Below, one piece after another: positions 8,081 through 16,829 of a stretch of 64,000 bases of DNA (position 1 is the stretch's first letter; each line of letters begins with the position of its first letter). Under the pieces are notes generated by a model. That model ran no database searches. It was not told where the DNA came from and saw nothing but the letters and a program-made list of their open reading frames with translations. The position numbers and the translations under genes were made by a program. Origin of the DNA: Actinosynnema sp. ALI-1.44. Its GTDB lineage: Bacteria; Actinomycetota; Actinomycetes; Mycobacteriales; Pseudonocardiaceae. The stretch spans positions 124,001 through 188,000 of the forward strand of contig NZ_MTQO01000035.1 of the NCBI RefSeq assembly GCF_001984155.1. Reading direction: 5' to 3'.

Positions 8081-8944
8081 TCACCTCCACTCATTGCGCA
8101 CCTTCCGGATTCTCGAAATCGAGTCTGCCTCGGAGAGCGCGAGTTCGACCAGCCGGTTCCGCAGTTCGGCGTACTGATCGATCTCGTCGACATCGTCCCG
8201 GTACCGCCCACCGATCCAGTCTTCGAGGTACACCACACCGGGGTCGCGCTCGATCGGGAAGTCCAACTTGATGAAGGGACCGTGCAGTGCAGGATGCACA
8301 CCAGCGTCATATGGCAGCACCCTGAGGGTCACGTTCGGCCGCTTCGCCAGTTCGAGCAAGTGGTCGAGTTGCTGGCGAAGTACCGGAGGCCCACCGATCT
8401 GCCTGTGCAGCACAGCTTCATCAATGACGCTGAAGACCTCAAGCGGAGACTCGTCCCGGCAGAGGGCCTCCTGGCGCTGCATGCGGAGGTCGAGCCACTT
8501 GCGCACCTCGGCTTTATGCATGGACTTGCTGTCCCCACGAACGAGCGCCTCGGCATAGGCCCTGCATTGCAGGATGCCCATGACCGTCATGGCGTCGTAG
8601 GTGAAGATCCGGCTCGCACCCTGTTCCAGGCCCAGGTACAGGTCGAAGCCCGGCGACAAATTCATCGACTCCTCCGGCACGAACACCGCCGGACCGGTCC
8701 TCGCCTGCATGACCAACTCGCGGAAGCCGTCGACCATCTCCGGCACACCGTAGAGCGGCAGCAACACGTCGATCTCGAGCAGCTTGGGCAAGGACCGGCC
8801 GGTCTCGAAATGCCCAACGCGTCCACTACTGGTGTCCAGCCGCTTCGCCACGACGGACTGGTGCATGCCTGCCGTCTCGCGCAGCCGCTTCAATTCGAAC
8901 GCGATGTACCGCCGGATCACTGACGGCGTCGTCGAGAGCGCCAC
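8081..8944 (-). CDS. Helix-turn-helix regulator with DUF5753 domain
   Basis: 287 aa. An XRE-type helix-turn-helix at about 12-70 (LKRLRETAGMHQSVVAKRL, SGRVGHFETGRSLP) is followed by a DUF5753 domain at about 95-275 (DLYLGLEQGASRIFTYDAM, GILQCRAYAEAL, RQQLDHLLELAKRPNVTLRV, VVYLEDWIGGRY). The family includes WhiJ-like developmental regulators of streptomycetes, encoded beside small DUF397 proteins as here. GTG start with AAGGGGG upstream. The signal sensed is unknown. It faces a coiled-coil gene across a palindromic promoter region. Confidence 0.88.
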   Translation of the reverse strand: MALSTTPSVIRRYIAFELKRLRETAGMHQSVVAKRLDTSSGRVGHFETGRSLPKLLEIDVLLPLYGVPEMVDGFRELVMQARTGPAVFVPEESMNLSPGFDLYLGLEQGASRIFTYDAMTVMGILQCRAYAEALVRGDSKSMHKAEVRKWLDLRMQRQEALCRDESPLEVFSVIDEAVLHRQIGGPPVLRQQLDHLLELAKRPNVTLRVLPYDAGVHPALHGPFIKLDFPIERDPGVVYLEDWIGGRYRDDVDEIDQYAELRNRLVELALSEADSISRIRKVRNEWR

Positions 8945-8994
8945 GGCTTGGCCCCCTTTTCCACTTGTTCACTCGATAGGTGCACTCAGCTTTT

Positions 8995-9013
8995 GGGCCT
9001 AAATTTTAGGCCC
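8995..9013. promoter_or_regulatory. 19-bp palindrome in divergent promoter
   Basis: GGGCCTAAA-T-TTTAGGCCC is a perfect palindrome with 9-bp arms, 51 bases upstream of the DUF5753 regulator and 90 bases upstream of the coiled-coil gene. It is AT-rich in its centre within GC-rich DNA. It is the best operator candidate for the adjacent regulator. Confidence 0.55.
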
Positions 9014-9102
9014 TAAGTTTGCGAGCACAGGCCCGACGGGCCTCAGGGGAATTTCCCACAAATGCTCCCCCACCAGCGGAGACTCACCACCACGAAAGGG
9101 TC

Positions 9103-9600
9103 ATGCCCATACACTCGATTTCCGACCTCGGCGTCGACGTCTGCCTCGGCCTGCAGGTCGGTCCCAGGGAGCCGATCTCGTTGAGCCTCAACAAGGACGG
9201 CGGTGCCTACCTCGTCATCGGCACCGACATCGAAGTCCTACTGGCCGAGTCGCACGTGGCCGCCCTGAGCGAACAGTCCACCGCCGTCCTCGCCGACATG
9301 CGAGCCCTGGACAGGGCCGAACAGCACCTCGTCCACGCGCACGATCTCAGCGAGCAGGCCCGCAACTCCGCCGAACACGCCAGAGCACAAGCCAGGAACG
9401 CATTGGCCGTCGGAGCCACGATCCAGGCACAAGAAGCACAGCGAGCGGCTGACAACGCCACGGACGCCGCAGCGCTCGTACAAACCGCCCTCCAAGCGGC
9501 CCTCGACGCGATCGGGCAGGCCGAGGAAGCCACCGAGGCCGCGGGCCAGGCCGCCGCGACGGCCGCCCGTGCGGTCGCGACTCGTTCCCAACTCGCTTGA
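9103..9600 (+). CDS. Alanine-rich coiled-coil protein of unknown function
   Basis: 165 aa; no family recognised. Residues 1-60 are a mixed region (MPIHSISDLGVDVCLGLQV, YLVIGTDIEVLLAES); residues 70-165 are strongly helical and Ala/Gln/Glu-rich (EQARNSAEHARAQARNAL, QEAQRAADNATDAAAL, AIGQAEEATEAAGQAAAT), predicting a long coiled coil. No signal peptide or membrane segment. ATG 9103 has GAAAGGG upstream and is preferred over an in-frame start at 9019. It is divergent from the DUF5753/DUF397 pair and may be regulated with it. Confidence 0.65.
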   Translation: MPIHSISDLGVDVCLGLQVGPREPISLSLNKDGGAYLVIGTDIEVLLAESHVAALSEQSTAVLADMRALDRAEQHLVHAHDLSEQARNSAEHARAQARNALAVGATIQAQEAQRAADNATDAAALVQTALQAALDAIGQAEEATEAAGQAAATAARAVATRSQLA

Positions 9601-9611
9601 ACCCGTAGGAC

Positions 9612-9623
9612 ACCTCGCGAGGT
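9612..9623. promoter_or_regulatory. 12-bp palindrome before the sigma factor gene
   Basis: ACCTCGCGAGGT, a perfect palindrome, lies just after the coiled-coil gene and 29 bases before the sigma factor start codon. It may be an operator or simply a short stem; function is not established. Confidence 0.3.
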
Positions 9624-9652
9624 ATGAGAGATAGTCAACGGAGGGAGCATCG

Positions 9653-10168
9653 GTGCGAGATACCCGGCGGGACCAGGCGTTCGAAGCCTTCTTCACCGCC
9701 CAGTCCCAGCGGTTGCGCAGGCTCGCGTACGCGATGTGCGGCGACTGGCACCTGGCCGAGGACATCGTGTCCGCCACGTTCATCCGGCTCTACCAGCGAT
9801 GGCACAAAGTCAGACCGGAAACGGCGAACGCCTACGCCCGCAAGGTCCTGACCAACGTGTTCCTCACGGGCGCCCCGAAACGTAACCGCGAACAGGCGAC
9901 GGAGTCGGTCCCCGACACGCACGCACCAGAGTCCCGTAGCAGCGACGACCGCCTGGACATGGCGGCGGCACTGGCCGGACTGACGCCCAAACGCCGGGCG
10001 ATGGTCGTGCTGCGGTTCATGGAGGACCTGCCCATCAGCGAGGTCGCGAAGCTGATGGGCGTCGCTGATGGAACGGTGAAGAGCCAGACGTCGCGGGCCG
10101 TCGAAACCTTGCGGGCCGCGCTGGGAAAGACAGAAGGAGTGATTGAGGATGCAGGAGTTGCGTTCTGA
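9653..10168 (+). CDS. SigE-family ECF RNA polymerase sigma factor
   Basis: 171 aa, the usual size. Region 2 is near 5-70 (FEAFFTAQSQRLRRLAYAM, HLAEDIVSATFIRLYQRW) and region 4 near 108-158 (LAGLTPKRRAMVVLRFMEDL, EVAKLMGVADGTVKSQTSRA). It directs RNA polymerase to a small stress- or envelope-related regulon; targets are unknown. GTG start with GGAGGGA 8 bases upstream. Its 3' end overlaps the next gene by 20 bases, so the membrane protein encoded there is probably its partner, as with SigE-family operons. Confidence 0.92.
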   Translation: MRDTRRDQAFEAFFTAQSQRLRRLAYAMCGDWHLAEDIVSATFIRLYQRWHKVRPETANAYARKVLTNVFLTGAPKRNREQATESVPDTHAPESRSSDDRLDMAAALAGLTPKRRAMVVLRFMEDLPISEVAKLMGVADGTVKSQTSRAVETLRAALGKTEGVIEDAGVAF

Positions 10169-10787
10169 GCTGGAGGCATACGCCTCGGCGGGCGAACCGC
10201 CGATGCGACTGGCGTTCGACGAGGTGAGGACAGCCGCGAAGCGCAAGCACCAGCGACGCCGTTCGACGGTGATCGCCAGCGGTGTCGCGGTGGTGGCGGC
10301 GGTGGGGATCGCGGTGCCGACGTTCTTGATGGCCCCGAACTCGCCACCCGGCGTCGGCGTCGGCGCCGCCTCGGCGGGCCACTGCCGGGCAGAGCAGCAC
10401 GCGTCGGAGCGAATTGCCTGTGTGGTACGGGAAAAGGCACCGCGAGAGCTGGGGTCGCTCAAACTCGGATCGCACACGAGCATGATCCCCCCGTCCGACA
10501 GAGGCAGCAGCGGCATCGGCGGCAGCATCTGGCAGGTGATGAACGAGCAGGAGATCGTCGGCAGCCTGGGCGTGGACGTGGACAAACTCGGAGCAGAGGG
10601 GCCGAGCCGTGGCAAGGTCGAGCTCCCCTCGTACTTTCGCGACACCTCTGTGACCATCGAAAGCCGGGGATACCAGGTCCGGGTCTGGTCGTACCGGTAC
10701 AGCCGTGCAACCGGCCCGACCTCCGAGCTCCTGCTGAGCAGGGAAGCCATGACCCGGATCGCCACCACGCCGGAGCTGCTCCCCTGA
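10149..10787 (+). CDS. Small single-pass membrane protein coupled to the sigma factor
   Basis: 212 aa. A basic stretch (KRKHQRRRSTV) and one transmembrane helix near 41-62 (VIASGVAVVAAVGIAVPTFL) follow a 38-residue cytoplasmic head; the remainder is extracellular with two cysteines (HCRAEQ, RIACVVREK). The topology and overlap with the sigma gene fit an anti-sigma-like or sensor role, but no zinc anti-sigma motif (HxxxCxxC) is seen. AAGGAG is 9 bases from the ATG at 10149, favoured over a TTG at 10143. Confidence 0.75.
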   Translation: MQELRSELEAYASAGEPPMRLAFDEVRTAAKRKHQRRRSTVIASGVAVVAAVGIAVPTFLMAPNSPPGVGVGAASAGHCRAEQHASERIACVVREKAPRELGSLKLGSHTSMIPPSDRGSSGIGGSIWQVMNEQEIVGSLGVDVDKLGAEGPSRGKVELPSYFRDTSVTIESRGYQVRVWSYRYSRATGPTSELLLSREAMTRIATTPELLP

Positions 10788-10824
10788 CGCAACTTCCGAC
10801 CGTGAGTAGGTACCTTTTCCTACC

Positions 10825-13800
10825 GTGGTGGTGAGTCATGTCGAGCAGGCCCTGAGCTATCTGGACCAAGCGCAGGGCTGCACCGACCTCGATGTGGTCG
10901 ACGCCGCGGTCGACCTGTGCCGTCAGGTGGCCGACTCCGTACCGCACGACGACCTCGACCGCCCTGTTCACCTGCACAACCTCAGCCTCGCCCTGCGGTT
11001 GCGGTTCGAGCGCGCGGGCGCGCCGGAGGACCTCGAGCACGCCATCACCACCAGTCGTCAGGCGTTGCGCACGGCGCCTGGTGGCGATCCCAACATCAGC
11101 TCGTACCGGCACAACCTGGGGATGTCGTTGTGGTTGCGCTACCAGCGCAGCAACCGCCGTGAGGACCTCGCCGAGGCGATCGGCGTGGCTCGCCGTGGCA
11201 TGGCGGGCGGCGACCCCGGCCGGACGCTCTGCCGCACCGTGCTCGGTGTGGCGTTGCACAGCAGGTACTCCTTGTCGGGCAGCAAACCGGATCTGGACGA
11301 GTCGATCGCGCTGATCCGGTCCGCCGTCCACCAGCCCGCGCTGCTGGCCACGCTCGCCACCGCGCTGCTCGCCCGGTTCGCGTCCGGCGGTGACCCCGCC
11401 GATCTCGACGAGGCGATCGCCGCCGGGCTGACCGCGGCCGACGCCTTCCCGGCCGGCCACCCCGAGTGGGTCCGCGCGGTGTCCGGTTTGTGCACGTCTT
11501 TCCGTGTTCGCTTCGAGCACGCCCGCAACCGGTCCGACTTGGACCGTTCCATTTCCCACGGCAAAGCCGCGGTGGACGCCGATCCCAGCGCGGCCACGCT
11601 CGGTGAACTCGCCGTCTCGCTCAAGGTCCAGCACGCCACCACCGGCTCGGCCACGGACCTGGACGCCGCGTTGCACACCGCGCGCGCCGCCGTCGAGGCG
11701 TCGCCGCACGACGACCCGGCACGCGCCGTGCACCTGTACACGCTGGGATCCGTGCTGATGAGCCGGTACTCCGAACTGGGCGACCCGGCGGACCTCGACG
11801 ACGCGATCAGCCTCGTCCGATCCGCCGCCGGTGCCGCGCGCAGCGACCGCCCCGGCATGCTCGCCCAGCTCATGGACGCGCTGCGGACCAGGTTCGAACG
11901 GACCGGCGCGCTGGCCGACCTCGACGAAGCGATCGCGACGGGCTGGGAGGCCGTCGCGACGACCTCGGCGAACCACGCGCACCTGAGCAGCCTCGCGCAG
12001 GCGTTGCTGCGCCGCCACGGGCGGACCGGCGGCCACGCGGACCTCGACCAGGCCCTCACCCTCGCCCGTGAGGCGCACGCCGTCGTGCCGCTGACCGAAC
12101 GCACCGCGGTGTCCAATGTGGTCGGTCAGGTGCTGCTCACCCGGTACCGCCGGTCCGGCTCGGCGACCGACCTGGACGGCGCGATCAGCGCGTTCCGCGG
12201 CGCGGGCGCGCCCGCGCTCGGCCCGGCGCTGCTGGAACGCTACCGGCTGCGCGGTATCCGGGCCGACCTGAACGAAGCACTGGAGCTGACCGAGAACGCC
12301 GCGGACCCGCACGACGCCCGGTCGCTCGCCGACCTGGCGATGGTCCTGCGGGAGGTCTCCGACCTGGACGAGGTGATCTCGTTCAGCCGCGCGGCGGTCC
12401 AGTCCAGCGCTGCCGACGACCCCGAACTGGCCACCCGGCTGTCCGTTCTCGGCAACCTGCTGCTCGACGCCGGTGAGCGGGACGAGGCGTTCACCCGGTT
12501 CGTCGAGGCCGCGTCGGTCCCGATGGCGAGTACGTCCACTGTGGTCGAGTCCTGCTGGGCGGCGGCGTCGCTGATCGCGGACACCAGCCCGGGGCGAGCG
12601 GCGAACCTGCTGGAGACCGCCGTCCGGGTGGCGGCGCTGTCGCCGGTGCAGCAGGACGACCTGACGACCGAAGCCGCGTCGCTCGCGCTGGCCGCCGGGT
12701 CGCCGAGCCGCGCGTTGAGCCTGCTGGAGCTGGGCAGGGGCGGGCGGCTGAGCCAGGCGCTCGGCACCCGGGGTGACGTGGTGGAGCTGCGGGCCGAGTA
12801 CCCGGAGTTCGCCAGGCGGTTCGTCGACCTGCGGGATCAGCTCGCGCTGCCCGCCGACCCGCTGTGCCCGTCGCGGGCCGACCGGGTCGACCTCGCCGCG
12901 TCCTTCGACGAGACGCTGGACGCGATCCGGGCGTTGCCGGGGTTCTCGGCGTTCCTGCTGCCGGTCGAGGTGGACCTGTCGGCCGCGGCGGACGGGCCGA
13001 TCGCGGTGCTGAACGTCAGCCGGTACCGCGGCGACGCCATCCTGGTCACCACCTCGGGGATCACGTCGGTGGCGTTGCCCCGCCTGACCGCACGCGCGGT
13101 GCAGGCGCGTGCCGAGGAGTTCCGCGCCGCGGTCGAGTCGTCCAATCAGGACCAGATGCACGCGGTGCTCGAGTGGTTGTGGGAGGTCGCCGCCCTGCCG
13201 GTGCTGTCCGCGTTGGGGTTCAAGGGCGTGCCCCGCGGCGAGTGGCCGCGGATGTGGTGGGTCACCCACGGTCCGTTGAGCTCGTTGCCGGTGCACGCCG
13301 CCGGATACCACTATTCCCGTGGCGAGTCCGTGCTGGACCGTGTGATCTCCTCGCACACCCCGACAATCCAGGCACTGGGTCACGCACGGGACTACGCCGC
13401 ACCGGTCGTGGTGTCGGACGCGCTCGTGGTGGCCACCCTGCCGCACGCGATCGCCGAGGCCGAGGCCGTGTGCCAGCGCGTCCCGGGCGCCACGCTGCTG
13501 GTCAACACACCGGGTACACCGGCGGCGCACTGGCCGACCAGGGGCAATGTCCTGTCCCATGTGGATGAGTGCCCGATCGTCCACTTCGCCTGCAGCGGCG
13601 CGGGAACCTCGCTGGTACTGGCCGACGACCCGCTGCGGATCGCCAGCCTCGTCCCGCTCCAGCTGACCACGGCACGGCTGGCGTTCCTGTCGGCGTGCAC
13701 CGCGTCGCCCGGCGAGGACGCCCCCGTCCACCTCCCCGCGGCGTTCCAACTCGCCGGGTACCCGCATGTGGTCGGCACGATGTGGGAGGTCACGGACTCG

Positions 13801-13950
13801 GTGGCGTCGTTCATCGCCGGAGACTTCTACGCCGGGATGGCCACCACCAGCGACTCCGCTCGGGCCCTGCACCAGGCCATTCGCGGCATCCGCACGGACA
13901 TCCCCCATCTGCCGTCGATGTGGGCGGCGTACCTACACCACGGCGCGTAA
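10825..13950 (+). CDS. Repeat-CHAT domain protein with altered catalytic histidine
   Basis: 1041 aa. The first ~560 residues hold ten or so TPR-like repeats of about 42-47 residues with a recurrent R-Y/F-x-x-x-G-x-x-x-D-L-D-x-A-I core (PADLDDAISLVRSA, TDLDAALHTARAA, ADLDQALTLAREA). The C-terminal ~300 residues form a caspase-like CHAT domain: GPLSSLPVHAAGYHY, HFACSGAG, LAFLSACTAS, AAFQLAGYPHVVGTMWEVTD. The dyad cysteine is present (Cys958), but the normal histidine of the HFACHG motif is Ser924, so protease activity is doubtful. GTG start; no clear RBS. Such proteins act in conflict or signalling systems; here it follows a sigma factor pair. Confidence 0.88.
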   Translation: MVVSHVEQALSYLDQAQGCTDLDVVDAAVDLCRQVADSVPHDDLDRPVHLHNLSLALRLRFERAGAPEDLEHAITTSRQALRTAPGGDPNISSYRHNLGMSLWLRYQRSNRREDLAEAIGVARRGMAGGDPGRTLCRTVLGVALHSRYSLSGSKPDLDESIALIRSAVHQPALLATLATALLARFASGGDPADLDEAIAAGLTAADAFPAGHPEWVRAVSGLCTSFRVRFEHARNRSDLDRSISHGKAAVDADPSAATLGELAVSLKVQHATTGSATDLDAALHTARAAVEASPHDDPARAVHLYTLGSVLMSRYSELGDPADLDDAISLVRSAAGAARSDRPGMLAQLMDALRTRFERTGALADLDEAIATGWEAVATTSANHAHLSSLAQALLRRHGRTGGHADLDQALTLAREAHAVVPLTERTAVSNVVGQVLLTRYRRSGSATDLDGAISAFRGAGAPALGPALLERYRLRGIRADLNEALELTENAADPHDARSLADLAMVLREVSDLDEVISFSRAAVQSSAADDPELATRLSVLGNLLLDAGERDEAFTRFVEAASVPMASTSTVVESCWAAASLIADTSPGRAANLLETAVRVAALSPVQQDDLTTEAASLALAAGSPSRALSLLELGRGGRLSQALGTRGDVVELRAEYPEFARRFVDLRDQLALPADPLCPSRADRVDLAASFDETLDAIRALPGFSAFLLPVEVDLSAAADGPIAVLNVSRYRGDAILVTTSGITSVALPRLTARAVQARAEEFRAAVESSNQDQMHAVLEWLWEVAALPVLSALGFKGVPRGEWPRMWWVTHGPLSSLPVHAAGYHYSRGESVLDRVISSHTPTIQALGHARDYAAPVVVSDALVVATLPHAIAEAEAVCQRVPGATLLVNTPGTPAAHWPTRGNVLSHVDECPIVHFACSGAGTSLVLADDPLRIASLVPLQLTTARLAFLSACTASPGEDAPVHLPAAFQLAGYPHVVGTMWEVTDSVASFIAGDFYAGMATTSDSARALHQAIRGIRTDIPHLPSMWAAYLHHGA

Positions 13951-14880
13951 GGCGTTCGCGAACCGGTCGCCGAGGATCACCTGGAACGGCCGCTCGTAGT
14001 ACAGCCTGGTCGCCGGGTCAAGCGGTTCGGTCAGGTTCAGCCCGTTGTGCAACTCGGCTACCCGCGTGTACGCAACGGCCAGGTGGGCCTCCCGTTCGTG
14101 CCAGGTGGACGCGGTCAGCACGCGCATGAAGTCGATGTCCAGCGACAGCTGGGCGAACGCGCTGCCCAACCACTTGGCGTACGGCGGGTAGCGGCGGGAC
14201 ATCAGCAGGCACAACCTCATCAGGATCCGGACCTGTCGTGCCGCGACCACCGCTGAGCCGACCTCGTCCCCCACTTCGCCGCAACGGCCGACGAACGCTT
14301 CCTTCTTGGCGATCGCCTGCCAGTGCCGGGCCATGATCTCGCGCCAGACGTCCTCCGGGTACCAGCTCAACCGTTCCCGTGCCCGTGTCACTTCGCCGAT
14401 GTCGTCGTGGAAGACGGCCCCGCCGGTCACCTCGGCCAGAGTCTGGGTCGACGTCGTCAGCCAGGCGGTGATCTCCGCCAACGGATCGAACCCGAGGTTC
14501 TCGGCGAACCACGTCCTGGCGTCGGTGACGTCCACGCGGTGGTACACCGGGCCGTCGGTGTAGCTCATGCTGCGTATGCGTTCGGTGTCCGTGGCGACGA
14601 AATTCGTCGGATAGCCGAGGAAAGTCTTGGGCAGCTGCTCGCTCAGCGCCTGGGACACGTCCGCTGCCCGGGAGTCACCCGCGGACAGGAACAACTGGAG
14701 TCGCGGCCCCCATTCGTGGTCACTCGACCGTTCGGTGTCGAACCCGAGCACCTCGGATCCGGTGCCGATCCGGGCGGCGGCATGCGGGACGTCACCGAAA
14801 TTCCCGCGCAGCACCGGTTCCACCGCTTCACGGTAGAACCGGCGCGACAGTTCGATCCCCTTGATGACCACGTCCCGCAT
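13933..14880 (-). CDS. DUF4037 protein (nucleotidyltransferase-like)
   Basis: 315 aa. The N-terminal segment resembles the polymerase-beta-like nucleotidyltransferase core of DUF4037 proteins: GTGSEVLGFDTERSSDHEWG (residues about 33-52) with its G-S and D-x-D/DHEWG acids. The central part SWYPEDVWREIMARHW and RRYPPYAKWLGSAFAQL are also family-typical. Function of the family is not settled; a role in nucleotide transfer to a small molecule or protein is inferred. ATG at 14880 has GGCAGG upstream; the same frame stays open far upstream but without coding character. Its stop overlaps the CHAT gene tail-to-tail by 18 bases. Confidence 0.85.
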   Translation of the reverse strand: MRDVVIKGIELSRRFYREAVEPVLRGNFGDVPHAAARIGTGSEVLGFDTERSSDHEWGPRLQLFLSAGDSRAADVSQALSEQLPKTFLGYPTNFVATDTERIRSMSYTDGPVYHRVDVTDARTWFAENLGFDPLAEITAWLTTSTQTLAEVTGGAVFHDDIGEVTRARERLSWYPEDVWREIMARHWQAIAKKEAFVGRCGEVGDEVGSAVVAARQVRILMRLCLLMSRRYPPYAKWLGSAFAQLSLDIDFMRVLTASTWHEREAHLAVAYTRVAELHNGLNLTEPLDPATRLYYERPFQVILGDRFANALRAVV

Positions 14881-14931
14881 CCTGCCGCTCTTTCCCGAAC
14901 CGCGCGACGCAATATCATCGGGACTGCCATA

Positions 14932-16167
14932 GTGCGCCGTGTGGAATCGAACCAGGAGCCGCTGCTGGCGGCGATAGGAGAGGCGCTGGGTCTCGACGGC
15001 CCGTTCCCGGAACGGCCGACCGCCGATCCATCGGGGGACCATGGGGTCCAGGTCCTCAACGGCGTGGTCGGCCGCAAGCGTGTGGCGTGGGTGGAACGGC
15101 ACGTGTTCCCGTCCGGCCCGGGCGGCGAGCAGTGGGTCAACGTGTGGTTGCGGGTCGCGGGCGACGGCGTCGCGGATGTTCCCGCGGTGCAGGGTTGGGT
15201 GCGTTTCGACGAGCCCGGCCGCCGGATCACCGTGCCGCTCAACGATCGTCACGACGACCACCTGTCCGGTGTGCCTTACATGGACTTCTTCGACGACACT
15301 ATGGTCGTCGTGTACAGCAAGGCTGGCCGCAAGACGTTGTGCCGGTTGGCCATGAGCTCTTACGGCGTGGTGATCGACCGGACCCCGGTCGGCGATTCCG
15401 TGGTCGTGCTGGACCGCGCCCGGCCCACTTCCTGGCAGACGACGTTGTGCCACATCGAGGACTTCACCGACGAGCACCTGATGTACCAGATGTCGCTGCC
15501 CGGCCGCGAAGCCCGAGTCCCCATTCCCGTCCCGAAACCCGCCGAACCCCCGGCGGGCAAGTACGTCGACGTCGACCTGCGCCTCGGCTCCGACGGCAGG
15601 ACCGTGTGCTGGGTCGAGCAGATCTCCGAAGCGGATCAACGGTCACTGCTCGTGTCGCTGCCGGAGACGTTGCAGCGTGGCTACGTCGACGATCCCGAAC
15701 TGGTCTGGCGCGGTCTGCGAGACGCGCTCGGCGGACCGGACGCCCCGGCCGACGGGCCCGACATCTTGATCGGCGCGATCGCCGCGCCGTTCTGGAACGC
15801 CCCGCAACTCCACCCCGACCGGGGAACGCGGTGGTTTCCCGTGGCCTGGTACCGGTTCCTGCTGGAGCAGAACCGCGACGAGGCCGCCGGGTGGCTGCGT
15901 TGGCTGCAACGGCTGGCAACCGGTGAGCGAGCACAGGACCAGTGGGGCTGGGCACCGGAATGGCAACGGGTGGCAGGCGTCACCCGGTTCGCGCTGATCC
16001 ACGTCCACCGCCAGGCCGCCGTGCTCGCCGAGACGTGTCGTACCGGTGCCCGGCCCACGGTCGGCGATCTGGACATCAGCAGGCCCGTGACCGCCTACCC
16101 CGCCGGTTTCGCCCGCGCGTGGCGTCTGCTGCCCGACCGGTTCCGGCCTGGCAGGGGGCTCAGGTGA
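14932..16167 (+). CDS. Protein of unknown function, about 411 aa
   Basis: I do not recognise this family. The protein is soluble with no signal peptide or membrane helix. Visible segments: VWLRVAGDGVADVPAVQGWV, a beta-rich middle (MVVVYSKAGRKTLCRLAMSS), a proline-rich linker near 190-200 (VPIPVPKPAEPPAGKY) and a Trp-rich C-terminus (RWFPVAWYRFLLEQNRDEAA, WLRWLQRLAT, WGWAPEWQRV). Start: GTG at 14932, or GTG at 14941; neither has a strong RBS, so the N-terminus is uncertain by a few residues. Divergent from DUF4037 with only 51 bases between them, hence possibly co-regulated with it. Confidence 0.7.
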   Translation: MRRVESNQEPLLAAIGEALGLDGPFPERPTADPSGDHGVQVLNGVVGRKRVAWVERHVFPSGPGGEQWVNVWLRVAGDGVADVPAVQGWVRFDEPGRRITVPLNDRHDDHLSGVPYMDFFDDTMVVVYSKAGRKTLCRLAMSSYGVVIDRTPVGDSVVVLDRARPTSWQTTLCHIEDFTDEHLMYQMSLPGREARVPIPVPKPAEPPAGKYVDVDLRLGSDGRTVCWVEQISEADQRSLLVSLPETLQRGYVDDPELVWRGLRDALGGPDAPADGPDILIGAIAAPFWNAPQLHPDRGTRWFPVAWYRFLLEQNRDEAAGWLRWLQRLATGERAQDQWGWAPEWQRVAGVTRFALIHVHRQAAVLAETCRTGARPTVGDLDISRPVTAYPAGFARAWRLLPDRFRPGRGLR

Positions 16168-16753
16168 CGCTGGTCAGCACCCAGAACAGCGCGCCACCGA
16201 CACCCGCGCCGACGAGCACACCGCCGATCACCTGACCCGTGGTGTGATCGCCGAGCGCCACCCGTGACCACGCCACCAGCGCGACCAGGACACCCACCAG
16301 CGCCAGCCACGGCCCGAACGTCACCGCCAGGACGACCATCGCACCGGCCGCCACGCCCGAGTGCATCGACACTTTCCACGACAACCCGAACGTGATGCCC
16401 AGCATCACCAGCAGGCTGACGAACAGGCTCACCGACAACGCGAGCATCTGCGGCGGCGCCCCGCCCAGACCGAGGACCAGCCAGCCGCCGCCGACCGAGA
16501 CGATCGTGGCGACGAACGGGATGAGCCGGTGTTCCCGGATGGTCACGTGGTGGCTGTCGTATTTCCCCTGCTTCACCCCGCGCAGCACGACCGCCATCGG
16601 GATCAGCGACCCGGTCACGCCGACCACCGCGCCCCACAGCAATGTCGGGCCCACTTCCCGCGTGGCTTGCGCGGCCACGACGAACGGCAACCCGAACACC
16701 CAGATCCAGGGCGCCAGCAATTCGGTCACCAACCGGGCGTACTTCGTGTGCAC
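16160..16753 (-). CDS. PAP2-superfamily-like membrane protein
   Basis: 197 aa with 5-6 hydrophobic segments (LLAPWIWVFGLPFVVAAQ, LLWGAVVGVTGSLIPMAVVL, MLALSVSLFVSLLVMLGITF, GAMVVLAVTFGPWLALVGVL). PAP2 phosphatase landmarks can be traced: REHRLIPF, SMHSGVAAG, and SRVALGDHTTGQVIGG (SRxxxGxH motif). The family dephosphorylates lipid phosphates at the membrane. GTG start directly after GGGGGAGAAT. The stop overlaps the end of the preceding plus-strand gene by 8 bases. Confidence 0.8.
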   Translation of the reverse strand: MHTKYARLVTELLAPWIWVFGLPFVVAAQATREVGPTLLWGAVVGVTGSLIPMAVVLRGVKQGKYDSHHVTIREHRLIPFVATIVSVGGGWLVLGLGGAPPQMLALSVSLFVSLLVMLGITFGLSWKVSMHSGVAAGAMVVLAVTFGPWLALVGVLVALVAWSRVALGDHTTGQVIGGVLVGAGVGGALFWVLTSVT

Positions 16754-16829
16754 ATTCTCCCCCGACAACGGCCGCGATCCCCGCACGATAGTTCCTCGCC
16801 TGCGGGTGCGGTTCAATGTAAGGGTGACC

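Noticed and set aside
10459-13908. 1149-codon open frame on the minus strand opposite the CHAT gene
   Set aside because: Composition is Arg/Gly/Val/Gln-rich nonsense typical of an antisense shadow in 70% GC DNA; the plus frame has clear domains.
14323-14931. Upstream extension of the 14932-16167 gene
   Set aside because: It lies antisense to the DUF4037 gene and has shadow-like composition; the protein-like sequence begins near 14932.
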